Assembly (NCBI GenBank): GCA_007124105.1
Contig: SLFT01000509.1
Location: forward strand, 1-18,266
Reading direction: 5' to 3'
Length of the DNA: 18,266 nucleotides
Origin: Candidatus Hydrogenedentota bacterium
GTDB taxonomy: Bacteria; Hydrogenedentota; Hydrogenedentia; Hydrogenedentales; CAITNO01
The notes beneath the pieces were generated by a model, which worked only from the letters and a program-made list of their open reading frames with translations, was not told where the DNA came from and searched no databases. Within the stretch, counting starts at the first letter, position 1; each line of letters opens with the position of its first letter. This document shows, piece after piece, positions 8,666 to 15,297 of the stretch. The translations under genes were made by a program, and so were the position numbers.

Positions 8666-8849
8666 TAACCTGGATATTTTACCAGGTTTCGTCGTGAGCC
8701 TGTGAAGATTGCGTCAGGTCAAGTGCTTTGCGCAGGCCGCCGGCTGACAGCGTGTCGGGACACGTCGAAGTTGGCGGGTACGCAAAGCGCTTGAGATGTC
8801 GTAAGATTCGCAGGCGCAACAGAAATCTGGTGAAATATCCGGGTTAAGT
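8663..8849 (+). repeat. Structured dispersed repeat, copy 2 (best preserved, upstream of the ankyrin lipoprotein)
   Basis: This is the reference copy, 187 bp. Its ends form 27-bp inverted repeats, 8663-8689 and 8823-8849, that pair throughout as RNA with three G-U pairs; they begin ACTTAACC and end GGTTAAGT. Inside are P0 TTGCGTC 8709-8715 with GGCGCAA 8813-8819, P1 TCAAGTGCTTTGCG 8719-8732 with CGCAAAGCGCTTGA 8781-8794 (14 bp, one G-U) and P2 CCGCCGGCT 8737-8745 with AGTTGGCGG 8769-8777. A terminal hairpin CGTGTC/GACACG caps it. Conserved unpaired bases (GACAG and TCGA) flank the cap. No direct target duplication is seen at the ends. A promoter candidate lies immediately upstream and the ankyrin gene begins 97 nt downstream. 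Confidence 0.85.
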
Positions 8850-8946
8850 CGGTGTTGTGATGGTAGAGTTCTTTCGGTCACAAGTAAACCCTGCATGGCT
8901 CTTTCCATACATGTTACGTATGAACAGCACCACACAAGGCGATAAA

Positions 8947-9516
8947 ATGACAACCAACGCTTCACTACACAAACGACTGACAACGCTTTTGCCGGCGCTG
9001 ACACTCGGGATCGCGCTCCTGCTTGCCGGATGCGGCCCCAGCATCCACGATACTGTGGCGCGGGGCGACATAACATGCGTCAGGGACATGCTGGAAAAAG
9101 AACCTGCATTGGTACATGCGCAGGACGGCAAATTGAAGACGCCGCTGCACGCCGCCGTCACCTATAGAAAGACTGATGTCATGCCGTTGCTGCTCGAATT
9201 CGGCGCGGACATTAACCGCGTGGACATCACCGGCATGACGCCGCTGCATGTTGCCGCCATGCTCGGACGACGCGACGAGGCCGCCTTTCTGCTGGAACAC
9301 GGCGCGGACCCGCTGTTGGAAGACCACTACGGCGACACGCCCCTGCACACGGCAGCCATATTCGGACATGGCCATATCATCCGCCTGTTGGTAGAACAGG
9401 GAATCAAACCGAATCTGGTCAATGGCAATGGTGAAACGGCCCTAGAAATCGCCGCCAATTACCGCCAGGAAAGAGTCGCGCAATATCTTGAACACCTGAT
9501 GCGACAACAATCGTAG
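8947..9516 (+). CDS. Ankyrin-repeat lipoprotein
   Basis: This 189-residue protein has a lipoprotein signal peptide: a charged N-terminus (HKRL), a hydrophobic core and the lipobox LLAG-C with the modified Cys at about residue 29. The mature part is almost entirely ankyrin repeats. The consensus pieces TPLHAAV, TPLHVAAMLG, TPLHTAAIFGH and TALEIAANY mark four repeats with the usual LLLEFGADIN and FLLEHGADP helix-turn ends. It probably mediates protein-protein contacts at the periplasmic or outer-membrane surface; the partner is unknown. I chose the 8947 ATG because it gives the cleanest signal peptide; an in-frame ATG at 8920 would add nine polar residues. The Shine-Dalgarno is weak (AAGGCG). 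It follows repeat copy 2 and is 48 nt from a small membrane-protein gene. Confidence 0.85.
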   Translation: MTTNASLHKRLTTLLPALTLGIALLLAGCGPSIHDTVARGDITCVRDMLEKEPALVHAQDGKLKTPLHAAVTYRKTDVMPLLLEFGADINRVDITGMTPLHVAAMLGRRDEAAFLLEHGADPLLEDHYGDTPLHTAAIFGHGHIIRLLVEQGIKPNLVNGNGETALEIAANYRQERVAQYLEHLMRQQS

Positions 9517-9564
9517 CATCACAATATTCATGCCGACGCACATACAGCAACAGGATTGTTTACT

Positions 9565-9747
9565 ATGTGTGACACCTTTTGCTTCATCGTGGACTTTATC
9601 GAAGTGGCGATGTACATCTTTGTGGATGATGAGTTTCAATTCAGAGGTTGGCGCAAGGGAATCATACGCGCCTTGTGGTTGACTGTCGCGGCAGCCGGCG
9701 TGGCGCTTATCATCTTATGGCTATATCCCGCTGTTGTTAACAGATGA
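9565..9747 (+). CDS. Small single-span membrane protein, hypothetical
   Basis: This 60-residue protein begins MCDTFCFIVDFIEVAMYIFV. It has an amphipathic/hydrophobic N-terminal half, a short polar stretch FQFRGWRKG and one clear transmembrane helix near residues 36-54 (IRALWLTVAAAGVALIILWL). AGGA at 9552-9555 lies 9 nt before the ATG, which supports translation. The gene starts 48 nt after the ankyrin lipoprotein on the same strand and may share its transcript. I do not recognise the family. Confidence 0.6.
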   Translation: MCDTFCFIVDFIEVAMYIFVDDEFQFRGWRKGIIRALWLTVAAAGVALIILWLYPAVVNR

Positions 9748-9750
9748 CCG

Positions 9751-9796
9751 GGTGTCCCCATGATGGTTCCCCGACGGCGACACCTCCAGATTTTTG
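9751..9796 (+). terminator. Possible weak terminator after the small membrane-protein gene
   Basis: GGTGTC at 9751-9756 pairs with GACACC at 9779-9784 and is followed a few bases later by ATTTTTG. The stem is only 6 bp with a 22-nt loop, so this is a tentative call. Confidence 0.3.
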
Positions 9797-9802
9797 TCAA
9801 GT

Positions 9803-9832
9803 TTGATTACCATCTGACGCGCCATTTACAAT
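9803..9832 (+). promoter_or_regulatory. Candidate promoter for the DUF494/Smg gene
   Basis: TTGATT at 9803-9808 and TACAAT at 9827-9832 are separated by 18 bp, about 50 bp before the DUF494 start codon. The match is moderate. A competing TTTACA/TATACG pair overlaps it with a poorer 15-bp spacer. Confidence 0.35.
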
Positions 9833-9881
9833 AGCTGGGGTGTAGTATACGCTTTATTCATAATTTATTTCGGAGACGTTA

Positions 9882-10337
9882 ATGAAAGCATCAGTAGCAG
9901 AATTGGTGACCGTTATCCTGGAGAAATTGGACACGGTCAGCGAAAAGCCGCCGACAGAAAAGGCGATGCGTTCCTTTCTTATAGAACAAGGGTACAACCG
10001 CCGAGACATTGATTCCGCATTCAAAATGATCAATACCCATCTGTCTGAAAAACCCATACTGCAGGAGACCGCTCCCGCCATCAGACAATTGGCTTTTTTT
10101 GAATCCACCAAAGTGCAGACAGACGTGCATCAGGCCATGACGCGCCTCGAGCTAATGGGGTTGCTTGAACCCTTGGAACGGGAAATGCTTATAGAGCGCT
10201 TTGTCCATTCCGAGGGCCAGGCGGACATGGAAGCGCTGGACTTTGCCCTCTCCTACATCATCGGCGCCGGACGCAACATCGAGTCGCAACAAGCCATGCT
10301 GGCCGTGTTCGACGGCTATTCACCGACGATGCACTAA
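9882..10337 (+). CDS. smg: DUF494 / Smg family protein
   Basis: This 151-residue soluble protein has the length and pattern of the Smg/DUF494 family (E. coli Smg is about 157). The N-terminal helical unit VTVILEKLDTVSEKP is followed by LIEQGYNRRDIDSAFKMIN, matching the L-x-x-x-G-[FY]-x-x-x-[DE]-I-x-x-A segment of Smg. The C-terminal part has GLLEPLEREMLIERF and LDFALSYIIG, matching the family's L-x-x-x-x-R-E-x-[VL]-I-E-R and the following L-x-x-[VA]-x-x-[VM]-[VL] helix. The function is not established; in many genomes it neighbours dprA and topA-like genes, which are absent here. CGGAG precedes the ATG with good spacing. It is convergent with the PspC-like gene, and no strong terminator is visible in the 62 bp between them. 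Confidence 0.8.
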   Translation: MKASVAELVTVILEKLDTVSEKPPTEKAMRSFLIEQGYNRRDIDSAFKMINTHLSEKPILQETAPAIRQLAFFESTKVQTDVHQAMTRLELMGLLEPLEREMLIERFVHSEGQADMEALDFALSYIIGAGRNIESQQAMLAVFDGYSPTMH

Positions 10338-10399
10338 TGCGCCAAATGGTGAACCGCCATTAAGGAGCGGATGCATGCACACCGGCAGGAATCTATGGT

Positions 10400-11500
10400 T
10401 CAACCGCCGGTAAATTCGCGAACGAACGCCAGGATAAGGCCGCTGATAAATGATGCGACCCCAAAGGATACCGCAATGGCGTAGAGCGCGGTACAGGCCT
10501 GTACGAAGCGTTTTATGCTGTAGTCCCAGGCGTTGGCAAGGGGCATGGCGCTGAACAACGCCAGGGGCGCCAACAATACCAGCGCCCAGAAAAACATGCG
10601 CCCCGCCTCGGCATCGTACCAGGCCCATTCTGCCATGTCCGGCATGGCGCGGTTGAGCCAGTTTTCATGGAGAACCCGCACAGCTTTTATGGCGTAAATG
10701 CCCGCAAAATGGATAACAATAAGCATGAGCGCCGTAACCACTGGTCGGAAGAACATGCGCCACGGGCGCAAGGGCATTGTGCCTTCTATCCTGCCGTTCA
10801 CACGCAGCCACAGGTAGGCGCCCATGTACACCAGCAACGCGATGGGCGCCGTGACCAAGCCAATAATCACAGTCAATATTCGCAACGCCCACACCGGCCA
10901 ATCCAGAACTGCCGCGCACCAGGCCAGCACGCCCAACCAAACAGGCGGCGAAACGGGCCTGTTGGGGATTGTCGCGGCTTTCCTCGCCTGCGGCTCGGGA
11001 GATGTTCGGGATCTACGCTCAGCACTGACGCCGCGCGAAGGCTCTGCACGGAAATCCTCGCGTTGACCGACAGTCTCGTCTGTGGCGGGGGCATCCGCTG
11101 TGGAGGGCGGAATTGCCGCAACACCGCCCGAAAGTTTGTCGGGAGATGCAATCGCTGAGCGTTCACTCAATGATTTGTAAGACGAAGCAGTCTCCGCCTC
11201 GGTGTCTTTCGGCTCGCCTGGCTCGGCGGCGCTTTCCACAGGCAGTGTTGTTTTGCCGCCCCACACGCGCGCCAGAATATCAGCCTGATTCTCGGGCGCC
11301 ACCATCCGCCGCAATACCTCCTGTACATCAACATCTTCGGGATATGCCTTGTCAGTGGCGCTGATCTGTTCTATGATGCGCGCACGCAGGCGCGACAACG
11401 CGCGGTCGGATTGGTTGTCGGCAAGGCGTCCCGCAAGCGCGTCGGAAACGGCGCTTATATAACGTGAAATCTCTAACTCTTGTTGTTGTGTCAGTTCCAT
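10400..11500 (-). CDS. PspC-domain-like membrane protein with HAAS-like N-terminus
   Basis: This is a 366-residue protein. The first 80 or so residues are a soluble helical domain (LEISRYISAVSDALAG, then YPEDVDVQEVLRRMVAPE), resembling the N-terminal HAAS-type domain of permease-associated regulators. A polar, low-complexity linker of about 90 residues follows. The region LGVLAWCAAVLDWPVWALRI, then VYMGAYLWLR, resembles a degenerate PspC (phage-shock) domain: the start helix, a W-x-[VL]-R-[IL] turn and a second helix ending in Y-[LM]-x-x-x-L-W-L. Three or four further hydrophobic segments fill the C-terminal half. It probably sits in the inner membrane and may sense envelope stress; this is inference. 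The start has GGGGAA about 7 nt upstream. It is divergent from the methyltransferase gene and has repeat copy 4 upstream in the same orientation. Confidence 0.7.
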   Translation of the reverse strand: MELTQQQELEISRYISAVSDALAGRLADNQSDRALSRLRARIIEQISATDKAYPEDVDVQEVLRRMVAPENQADILARVWGGKTTLPVESAAEPGEPKDTEAETASSYKSLSERSAIASPDKLSGGVAAIPPSTADAPATDETVGQREDFRAEPSRGVSAERRSRTSPEPQARKAATIPNRPVSPPVWLGVLAWCAAVLDWPVWALRILTVIIGLVTAPIALLVYMGAYLWLRVNGRIEGTMPLRPWRMFFRPVVTALMLIVIHFAGIYAIKAVRVLHENWLNRAMPDMAEWAWYDAEAGRMFFWALVLLAPLALFSAMPLANAWDYSIKRFVQACTALYAIAVSFGVASFISGLILAFVREFTGG

Positions 11501-11521
11501 TGCATTTCCCCATTTCTGATA

Positions 11522-11550
11522 AGTATACCTGATTGACCACGCGGCAACAA
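11522..11550 (-). promoter_or_regulatory. Candidate promoter of the PspC-like gene
   Basis: Reading the minus strand, TTGTTG (11550-11545) and TATACT (11527-11522) are 17 bp apart, about 20 nt before the start codon. If used, the transcript would have almost no leader and repeat copy 4 would lie upstream of the promoter rather than in the mRNA. Confidence 0.4.
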
Positions 11551-11565
11551 AGCATCAAGTCGGAG

Positions 11566-11711
11566 TCGCATGTTTTACGGAATTTCTGTTGCGCCGGCGA
11601 ATCTTGCTCAGGACATGGCGTTGCCGGTACACTTGCGCGGTCAAGGGACGTACGTTCCGGCGGGTTAACCGCTTGTTTTTCACAGCGACCGTCAGAATCC
11701 GGGAAACGAAA
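11566..11711 (-). repeat. Structured dispersed repeat, copy 4 (divergent copy upstream of the PspC-like gene)
   Basis: Read on the minus strand, the 3' block is clearly the same as in copies 1 and 2: CAAGATTCGCCGGCGCAACAG, then AAATTCCGTAAAACATGCGA (plus-strand 11566-11612). The 5' block is weaker (TTTCGT, then GATTCTGACGGTC). The central hairpin is kept in the same place but with different arms: GCGGTTAA pairs with TTGACCGC (plus-strand 11665-11672 and 11637-11644), 8 bp with one G-U and a 20-nt loop. P0 and P1 are not convincingly preserved. The next minus-strand gene, PspC-like, starts 65 nt away. Confidence 0.6.
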
Positions 11712-11745
11712 GAAACGATCTGTTGACTTTTACGGGAGAGTGAAT

Positions 11746-12648
11746 ATGCCAGATGCGGCACACAACCAGATATCACAAAATGGCGATACCATGACGCCCG
11801 ACACCCGGTGTGTCTGTTGTCTGGGCGAGACATGCGTTCCCTACTATGCAGGTTTAGTACGGTGTACCAATTGCACCCATGTATGGGCCAATCTGACGTG
11901 GACGCCCGATATGTTTCGCGCCCTCTATACCAGCAATTATTTTAAGGGCGGCGAGTATGCGGACTATGAACAGGAAGAAACGGCGCTGCGCCTCAATTTC
12001 CGGCGACGCGTCCGCGACCTGGCCGCCCGCCATCCCAACGGCGGTCGTCTGTGGGAGGTGGGATGCGCCTATGGATTCTTCCTGCAAGAGGCTGCTGCCT
12101 GTTTCGAAGCTGCAGGCTGCGATGTCGCCGAAGCGGCAGTCCAATCCGCGTTCGAGAAACGGCGCGTAAATGCCCGCACCCTGAATTACCTGGACTATGC
12201 GCCGGAATATCCTTTCGACGTGCTGTGTCTGTGGGATGTAATAGAACACCTTCCCGCGCCGCATCACTTCCTGGAAAAGGCGTACAACGATTTAGAGCCC
12301 GGCGGCACACTCGCTTTAAGCACAGGCGACATTGGATCGTTGTGCGCGCGGCTCCGTGGACGCCGCTGGCGGCAAATACACCCGCCCACACACGTGCATT
12401 ACTTTACACGCCATTCCATGACAACCTTGTTGACCCGGCTGGGTTACACGGATATTACAATTCGGCATCATGCTTTCTGGCGCAATATGGACACGGTCGC
12501 GGAAAAACTGCTGGCCAACCATTTCGCCCTGGCGCCCGTCTACCGCGTTTTACATACGCTGCGGTTGCTGAACTTCACATTCCCGCTGAATTTATTCGAT
12601 CTCATGACGGTGTATGCTCACAAACCGAGTAGACAGACACAACAGTAA
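11746..12648 (+). CDS. Zinc-ribbon class I SAM-dependent methyltransferase (Methyltransf_23-like)
   Basis: This is a 300-residue protein. An N-terminal zinc-ribbon-like module, C22-x2-C25 and C40-x2-C43 (RCTNCTHVW), precedes a Rossmann methyltransferase domain. SAM motif I is LWEVGCAYGFFL (about 102-113), the acidic/post-I region follows in GCDVAEAAV, motif IV is FDVLCLWDVIEHLPAP and the later strand is LEPGGTLALSTGD. The HYFTRHSM motif next to a C-terminal LTRLGY is typical of this family, whose members often methylate sugars or lipids in cell-surface polysaccharide pathways. The substrate here is unknown. I chose the 11746 ATG because GGGAG lies 8 nt upstream. The longer frame's extra 71 residues run through repeat copy 4 and are not protein-like. 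An internal ATG (codon 16) is a second option. Confidence 0.85.
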   Translation: MPDAAHNQISQNGDTMTPDTRCVCCLGETCVPYYAGLVRCTNCTHVWANLTWTPDMFRALYTSNYFKGGEYADYEQEETALRLNFRRRVRDLAARHPNGGRLWEVGCAYGFFLQEAAACFEAAGCDVAEAAVQSAFEKRRVNARTLNYLDYAPEYPFDVLCLWDVIEHLPAPHHFLEKAYNDLEPGGTLALSTGDIGSLCARLRGRRWRQIHPPTHVHYFTRHSMTTLLTRLGYTDITIRHHAFWRNMDTVAEKLLANHFALAPVYRVLHTLRLLNFTFPLNLFDLMTVYAHKPSRQTQQ

Positions 12649-12781
12649 CACGCGTTTATGCAAAAGCGGTAAGACTATTCCGCCATGTAGCCTTGATTTT
12701 CAGGCTCGTTACCCTGCCTTACTGGTGTGCAGTGAATCCATTTTCCTTTAGCGGGCGCGACCAGGATATGTTATTTCCAAA

Positions 12782-12797
12782 ACACAATATATTGTGT
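12782..12797. promoter_or_regulatory. NrdR-box-like operator 1 (perfect palindrome)
   Basis: ACACAATATATTGTGT is a perfect palindrome and matches every position of the published NrdR consensus acaCwAtATaTwGtgt as I recall it. NrdR represses ribonucleotide reductase genes in most bacteria. One flanking A/T pair extends the palindrome to 18 bp (12781-12798). Confidence 0.65.
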
Positions 12798-12826
12798 TCT
12801 TTTTCTTTCAACAATTTTCTAAAATT

Positions 12827-12842
12827 CCGCTATATATTGTGT
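12827..12842. promoter_or_regulatory. NrdR-box-like operator 2
   Basis: CCGCTATATATTGTGT matches the NrdR consensus at about 14 of 16 positions; the right half is identical to operator 1. Its centre is 45 bp from operator 1, slightly off the 31-32 or 42 bp helical phasing usual for paired NrdR boxes. Confidence 0.5.
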
Positions 12843-12917
12843 TGAAAATCCTCTTTACCCCCATTTAAGCCCCTATTTATGGGGATTTTTGATAAACATG
12901 ATTATTCAAAAAAAGAC

Positions 12918-12946
12918 TTGACATACACAACATATTGTGGTATAAT
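12918..12946 (+). promoter_or_regulatory. Near-perfect sigma-70 promoter overlapping a third NrdR-like operator
   Basis: TTGACA at 12918-12923 and TATAAT at 12941-12946 are both full consensus with a 17-bp spacer, the strongest promoter in the window; the start would be near 12953. The spacer contains ACACAACATATTGTGG (12925-12940), about 14 of 16 to the NrdR consensus, so a bound repressor would block RNA polymerase directly. No ribonucleotide reductase gene follows. The first confident gene downstream is groEL, 730 bp away with its own promoter. Confidence 0.75.
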
Positions 12947-13098
12947 ACAGTTGACATTTGAAGCCGAGTCTACGTGAGTCGGGCCGTACTACGCGCCTTC
13001 CTCAGCCCTGGGCGCGACCCTGATCCTGAAAACCGTGCTCCTTGAAAAAACCAAACGTCCGGCATCACACGGCTACAAATTCAGCCCCCCGTATTGCC

Positions 13099-13128
13099 GG
13101 GCGGCGGGAAGCCCAAGTCCCGCCGCCC
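13099..13128 (+). other. Strong GC hairpin in the presumed transcript
   Basis: GGGCGGCGGG (13099-13108) pairs perfectly with CCCGCCGCCC (13119-13128) around a 10-nt loop. It is followed by a C-rich, not T-rich, run, so it is not a standard intrinsic terminator. It could stabilise the 3' part of a non-coding RNA transcribed from the promoter at 12918-12946. Confidence 0.5.
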
Positions 13129-13310
13129 GCCCCCCTTCCACAAACAAACGAAGTAACTGTCTACCAATAGACCTCAAAAGTGACCTGGTGGATTTCGCTT
13201 CACTGCACACACACTATCTACAGAATCCAACGTTTTGATTGAAGAAGGCATCATGCTAGACAGTTGCCAAACGAATAAGCTTTTTCAGTTGCCGCGCCAA
13301 CTGAACCACG

Positions 13311-13556
13311 ATGAGTGACGGTAAAAGTAGCTGCTCTCAAACGCGAGGGCGCCGTCGTGAAGACACTGAGTACAGGATTCCCGACGTCACGTACGAACGC
13401 ATAGCGCGCAAGACCGGCTTCAATATTTCTTGCGTAGCGCCGGCGCCACATTCCCGTATGAACGCCTCTGATGCAGCCTTGCGACATATTTCAAGAGGCG
13501 TCGTCGCAATCAGTAACGCAGCCCAAGATATCCCGGGTGCGCATTATTTGACATGA
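13311..13556 (+). CDS. Doubtful small ORF with helix-turn-helix-like segment (possible relic)
   Basis: This 81-codon frame includes the segment VTYERIARKTGFNISCVA. It recalls the first helices of LacI-type DNA-binding domains (pattern T-[IL]-x-D-[IV]-A-x-x-[AS]-G-[VF]-S), but the rest does not follow the family and there is no Shine-Dalgarno before the ATG. The frame ends at the -35 of groEL. It could be a small regulator, a decayed fragment of one, or chance. An 8-bp inverted repeat (ACGCCTCT 13462-13469, AGAGGCGT 13494-13501) lies inside it. I rate it more likely non-coding than not. Confidence 0.25.
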   Translation: MSDGKSSCSQTRGRRREDTEYRIPDVTYERIARKTGFNISCVAPAPHSRMNASDAALRHISRGVVAISNAAQDIPGAHYLT

Positions 13557-13576
13557 GATTCAAAATATGCTACCAT
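13548..13576 (+). promoter_or_regulatory. groEL promoter
   Basis: TTGACA at 13548-13553 and TACCAT (4 of 6) at 13571-13576 are separated by 17 bp. The predicted start, near 13583, falls inside the CIRCE element, as is usual for HrcA-repressed heat-shock promoters. Confidence 0.75.
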
Positions 13577-13580
13577 TCTG

Positions 13581-13607
13581 TTAGCACTCGATATGGTTGA
13601 GTGCTAA
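13581..13607. promoter_or_regulatory. CIRCE operator (HrcA binding site)
   Basis: TTAGCACTC, a 9-bp spacer and GAGTGCTAA form a perfect copy of the CIRCE consensus. HrcA bound here would repress groEL and release it on heat or misfolding stress. hrcA itself is not in the window. Confidence 0.97.
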
Positions 13608-13682
13608 CACCCGTTTGCGCAAACGCAACGGGTGCTGGTGCGTATCACTTCGGTAGCGTTATTAATGAAGGAGAATTTAGCT

Positions 13683-15275
13683 ATGGCAGCAAAACAATTG
13701 CTTTATGATCAAAGCGCCCGCCTCGCGTTGTTGCACGGTGTGGATAAACTGGCGAACGCCGTGAAGGCGACCCTTGGTCCCCGCGGCAGAAATGTTCTGT
13801 TGGAAAAATCCTTTGGCGCGCCAAAAGTAACCAAAGACGGCGTAACCGTCGCCAAGGATATCGAGCTGGAGGCCCCCTTTGAGAACATGGGCGCACGGAT
13901 GGTTCGCCAGGCTGCAAGCAAGACGAACGATCTTGCCGGCGACGGCACCACGACCGCCACAGTGCTTGCGCAGGCGCTGGTGCATGAAGGCTTGCGTCAT
14001 GTAACAGCGGGCGCCAATCCAATGCATTTGAGACGGGGCATGGATAAAGGCCTTGAAGCGGCGTTAACGGCCATAGCTTCAGCGGCGAAGAAGATCAAGA
14101 ACCCTGACGAGATCAAGCAGGTGGCAACCGTTTCCGCCAACGGCGACACGGCCATAGGCGATATCATTGCCACCGCCATTGAACGCGTTGGCGAGGACGG
14201 CGTAATCACTATTGAAGAAGGCAAGGGATTCGAGACGGAAGTGGAACTTGTGGACGGCATGCAGTTCGACCGCGGTTACATCTCGCCGCATTTTGTTACC
14301 AACGCCGAAGCCATGCGGGTAGAACTTGAGGACCCCTACATCCTCTGCTATGAAAAGAAAATCAGCAATATCCGCGAGATGCTTCCAATGCTGCAAAAAG
14401 TTGCGCAGAGCGGCAAGCCGCTGGTGATTATCGCCGAGGATATTGAGGGCGAAGCGCTTGCAACATTGGTGGTAAACCGATTGCGCGGTGTATTAAACAT
14501 TGCAGCAGTCAAGGCGCCCGCCTTTGGCGACCGACGCAAGGAGATTTTGCGCGACATCGCCACTCTTACCGGCGGCCAGTTTATCAGCGAGGACCTGGGC
14601 ATGACCCTCGAAAGCATCGAACTGGACCAGTTGGGAACAGCCAAGCGCATTGAAATCACGAAAGACAATACGACCATTGTGCAGGGCGGCGGCAATAAGA
14701 AAGAGATTAACGGACGCATTGACCAGATTCGCAACGCCATTGAAACGACCACATCGGATTACGATCGCGAGAAATTGCAGGAACGCCTGGCGAAGCTGGC
14801 CGGCGGCGTGGCAGTGATCCAGGTGGGCGCGGCAAGCGAAGTAGAGCTGAAGGAAAAGAAAGACCGCGCGGACGATGCGCTGAACGCCACACGCGCCGCG
14901 ATAGAAGAAGGCATTGTTGCGGGCGGCGGCGTAGCGTTGCTCCGGGCGCGGACCAAGGTTGAAAAATTGGACCTGACTGGCGACGAAAAAACCGGCGCGA
15001 TGATGTTGGCCAGGGCAATGGCGCAGCCGCTGTCAGCGATTGCTGAGAACGCCGGCTGTGAAGGCGGCGTTATCGTGAACGAGATATTGGCCGCCAAGGG
15101 CAACGTGGGCTACAACGCGGAAACGGGCATAACCGAGGACTTGGTAAAGGCCGGGATTATTGATCCAGCCAAGGTTATTCGATGCGCCCTGCAAAACGCC
15201 GTGAGCTCCGCAGCAATGATTATCACCACCGAGGCGCTCATTACCGATGCCTCCGACAAGGACAGCGACGAGTAA
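13683..15275 (+). CDS. groEL: Chaperonin GroEL (Hsp60)
   Basis: This 530-residue type I chaperonin subunit forms the two-ring ATP-dependent folding chamber. The ATP-site residues are at E. coli numbering: Asp52 in TKDGVTVAKD and Asp87 in NDLAGDGTTTATVLAQ. The start MAAKQLLYD and the segment ATLGPRGRNVLLEKSFG are canonical, as is EEGIVAGGGVALLRA before the C-terminal equatorial domain. AAGGAG at 13668-13673 sits 9 nt before the 13683 ATG; the longer frame's 17 extra codons run through the leader. The C-terminus ends TEALITDASDKDSDE and lacks the flexible Gly-Gly-Met tail of most GroELs. No groES is adjacent. A CIRCE and promoter lie upstream and a terminator downstream, so it is a single-gene heat-shock unit, possibly one of several paralogues in the genome. 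Confidence 0.98.
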   Translation: MAAKQLLYDQSARLALLHGVDKLANAVKATLGPRGRNVLLEKSFGAPKVTKDGVTVAKDIELEAPFENMGARMVRQAASKTNDLAGDGTTTATVLAQALVHEGLRHVTAGANPMHLRRGMDKGLEAALTAIASAAKKIKNPDEIKQVATVSANGDTAIGDIIATAIERVGEDGVITIEEGKGFETEVELVDGMQFDRGYISPHFVTNAEAMRVELEDPYILCYEKKISNIREMLPMLQKVAQSGKPLVIIAEDIEGEALATLVVNRLRGVLNIAAVKAPAFGDRRKEILRDIATLTGGQFISEDLGMTLESIELDQLGTAKRIEITKDNTTIVQGGGNKKEINGRIDQIRNAIETTTSDYDREKLQERLAKLAGGVAVIQVGAASEVELKEKKDRADDALNATRAAIEEGIVAGGGVALLRARTKVEKLDLTGDEKTGAMMLARAMAQPLSAIAENAGCEGGVIVNEILAAKGNVGYNAETGITEDLVKAGIIDPAKVIRCALQNAVSSAAMIITTEALITDASDKDSDE

Positions 15276-15297
15276 TTTCCCGTAATAAAAAACCTCT

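Larger units (their letters stand above)
8492..8946. other. 455-bp intergenic region: terminator, promoter and repeat copy 2, no gene
   Basis: From left to right it holds the intrinsic terminator of the ABC operon (8515-8560), a promoter candidate (8637-8665) and the best-preserved copy of the structured repeat (8663-8849). About 97 nt of leader then runs to the ankyrin lipoprotein start. The small frames here have no ribosome binding site and are not credible. Confidence 0.65.
12649..13682. other. 1.03-kb region without a confident gene: NrdR-type operators, strong promoter, hairpins, groEL control region
   Basis: The left 120 bp shows no clear signal. An AT-rich stretch at 12770-12950 carries three NrdR-box-like palindromes and a near-perfect sigma-70 promoter (12918-12946). 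The presumed transcript from about 12953 contains GC-rich hairpins, including a 10-bp stem at 13099-13128, but no good reading frame, tRNA or rRNA, and I cannot match it to 6S, tmRNA, RNase P or SRP RNA. A marginal 81-codon frame lies at 13311-13556. The groEL promoter and CIRCE operator close the region. Confidence 0.6.

Noticed and set aside
11533..11745. N-terminal extension of the methyltransferase frame by 71 codons
   Set aside because: It runs through repeat copy 4 on the opposite strand and is not protein-like; the 11746 start has a good Shine-Dalgarno.
12661..12780. Terminator after the methyltransferase (AGCCT/AGGCT stem near 12690)
   Set aside because: Only a 5-bp stem with an 8-nt loop and no following T tract.
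13035..13238. 67-codon frame in the NrdR-type region
   Set aside because: It starts at a GTG without a ribosome binding site and crosses the perfect GC hairpin at 13099-13128; the amino-acid sequence is low-complexity Pro/Ala/Ser.
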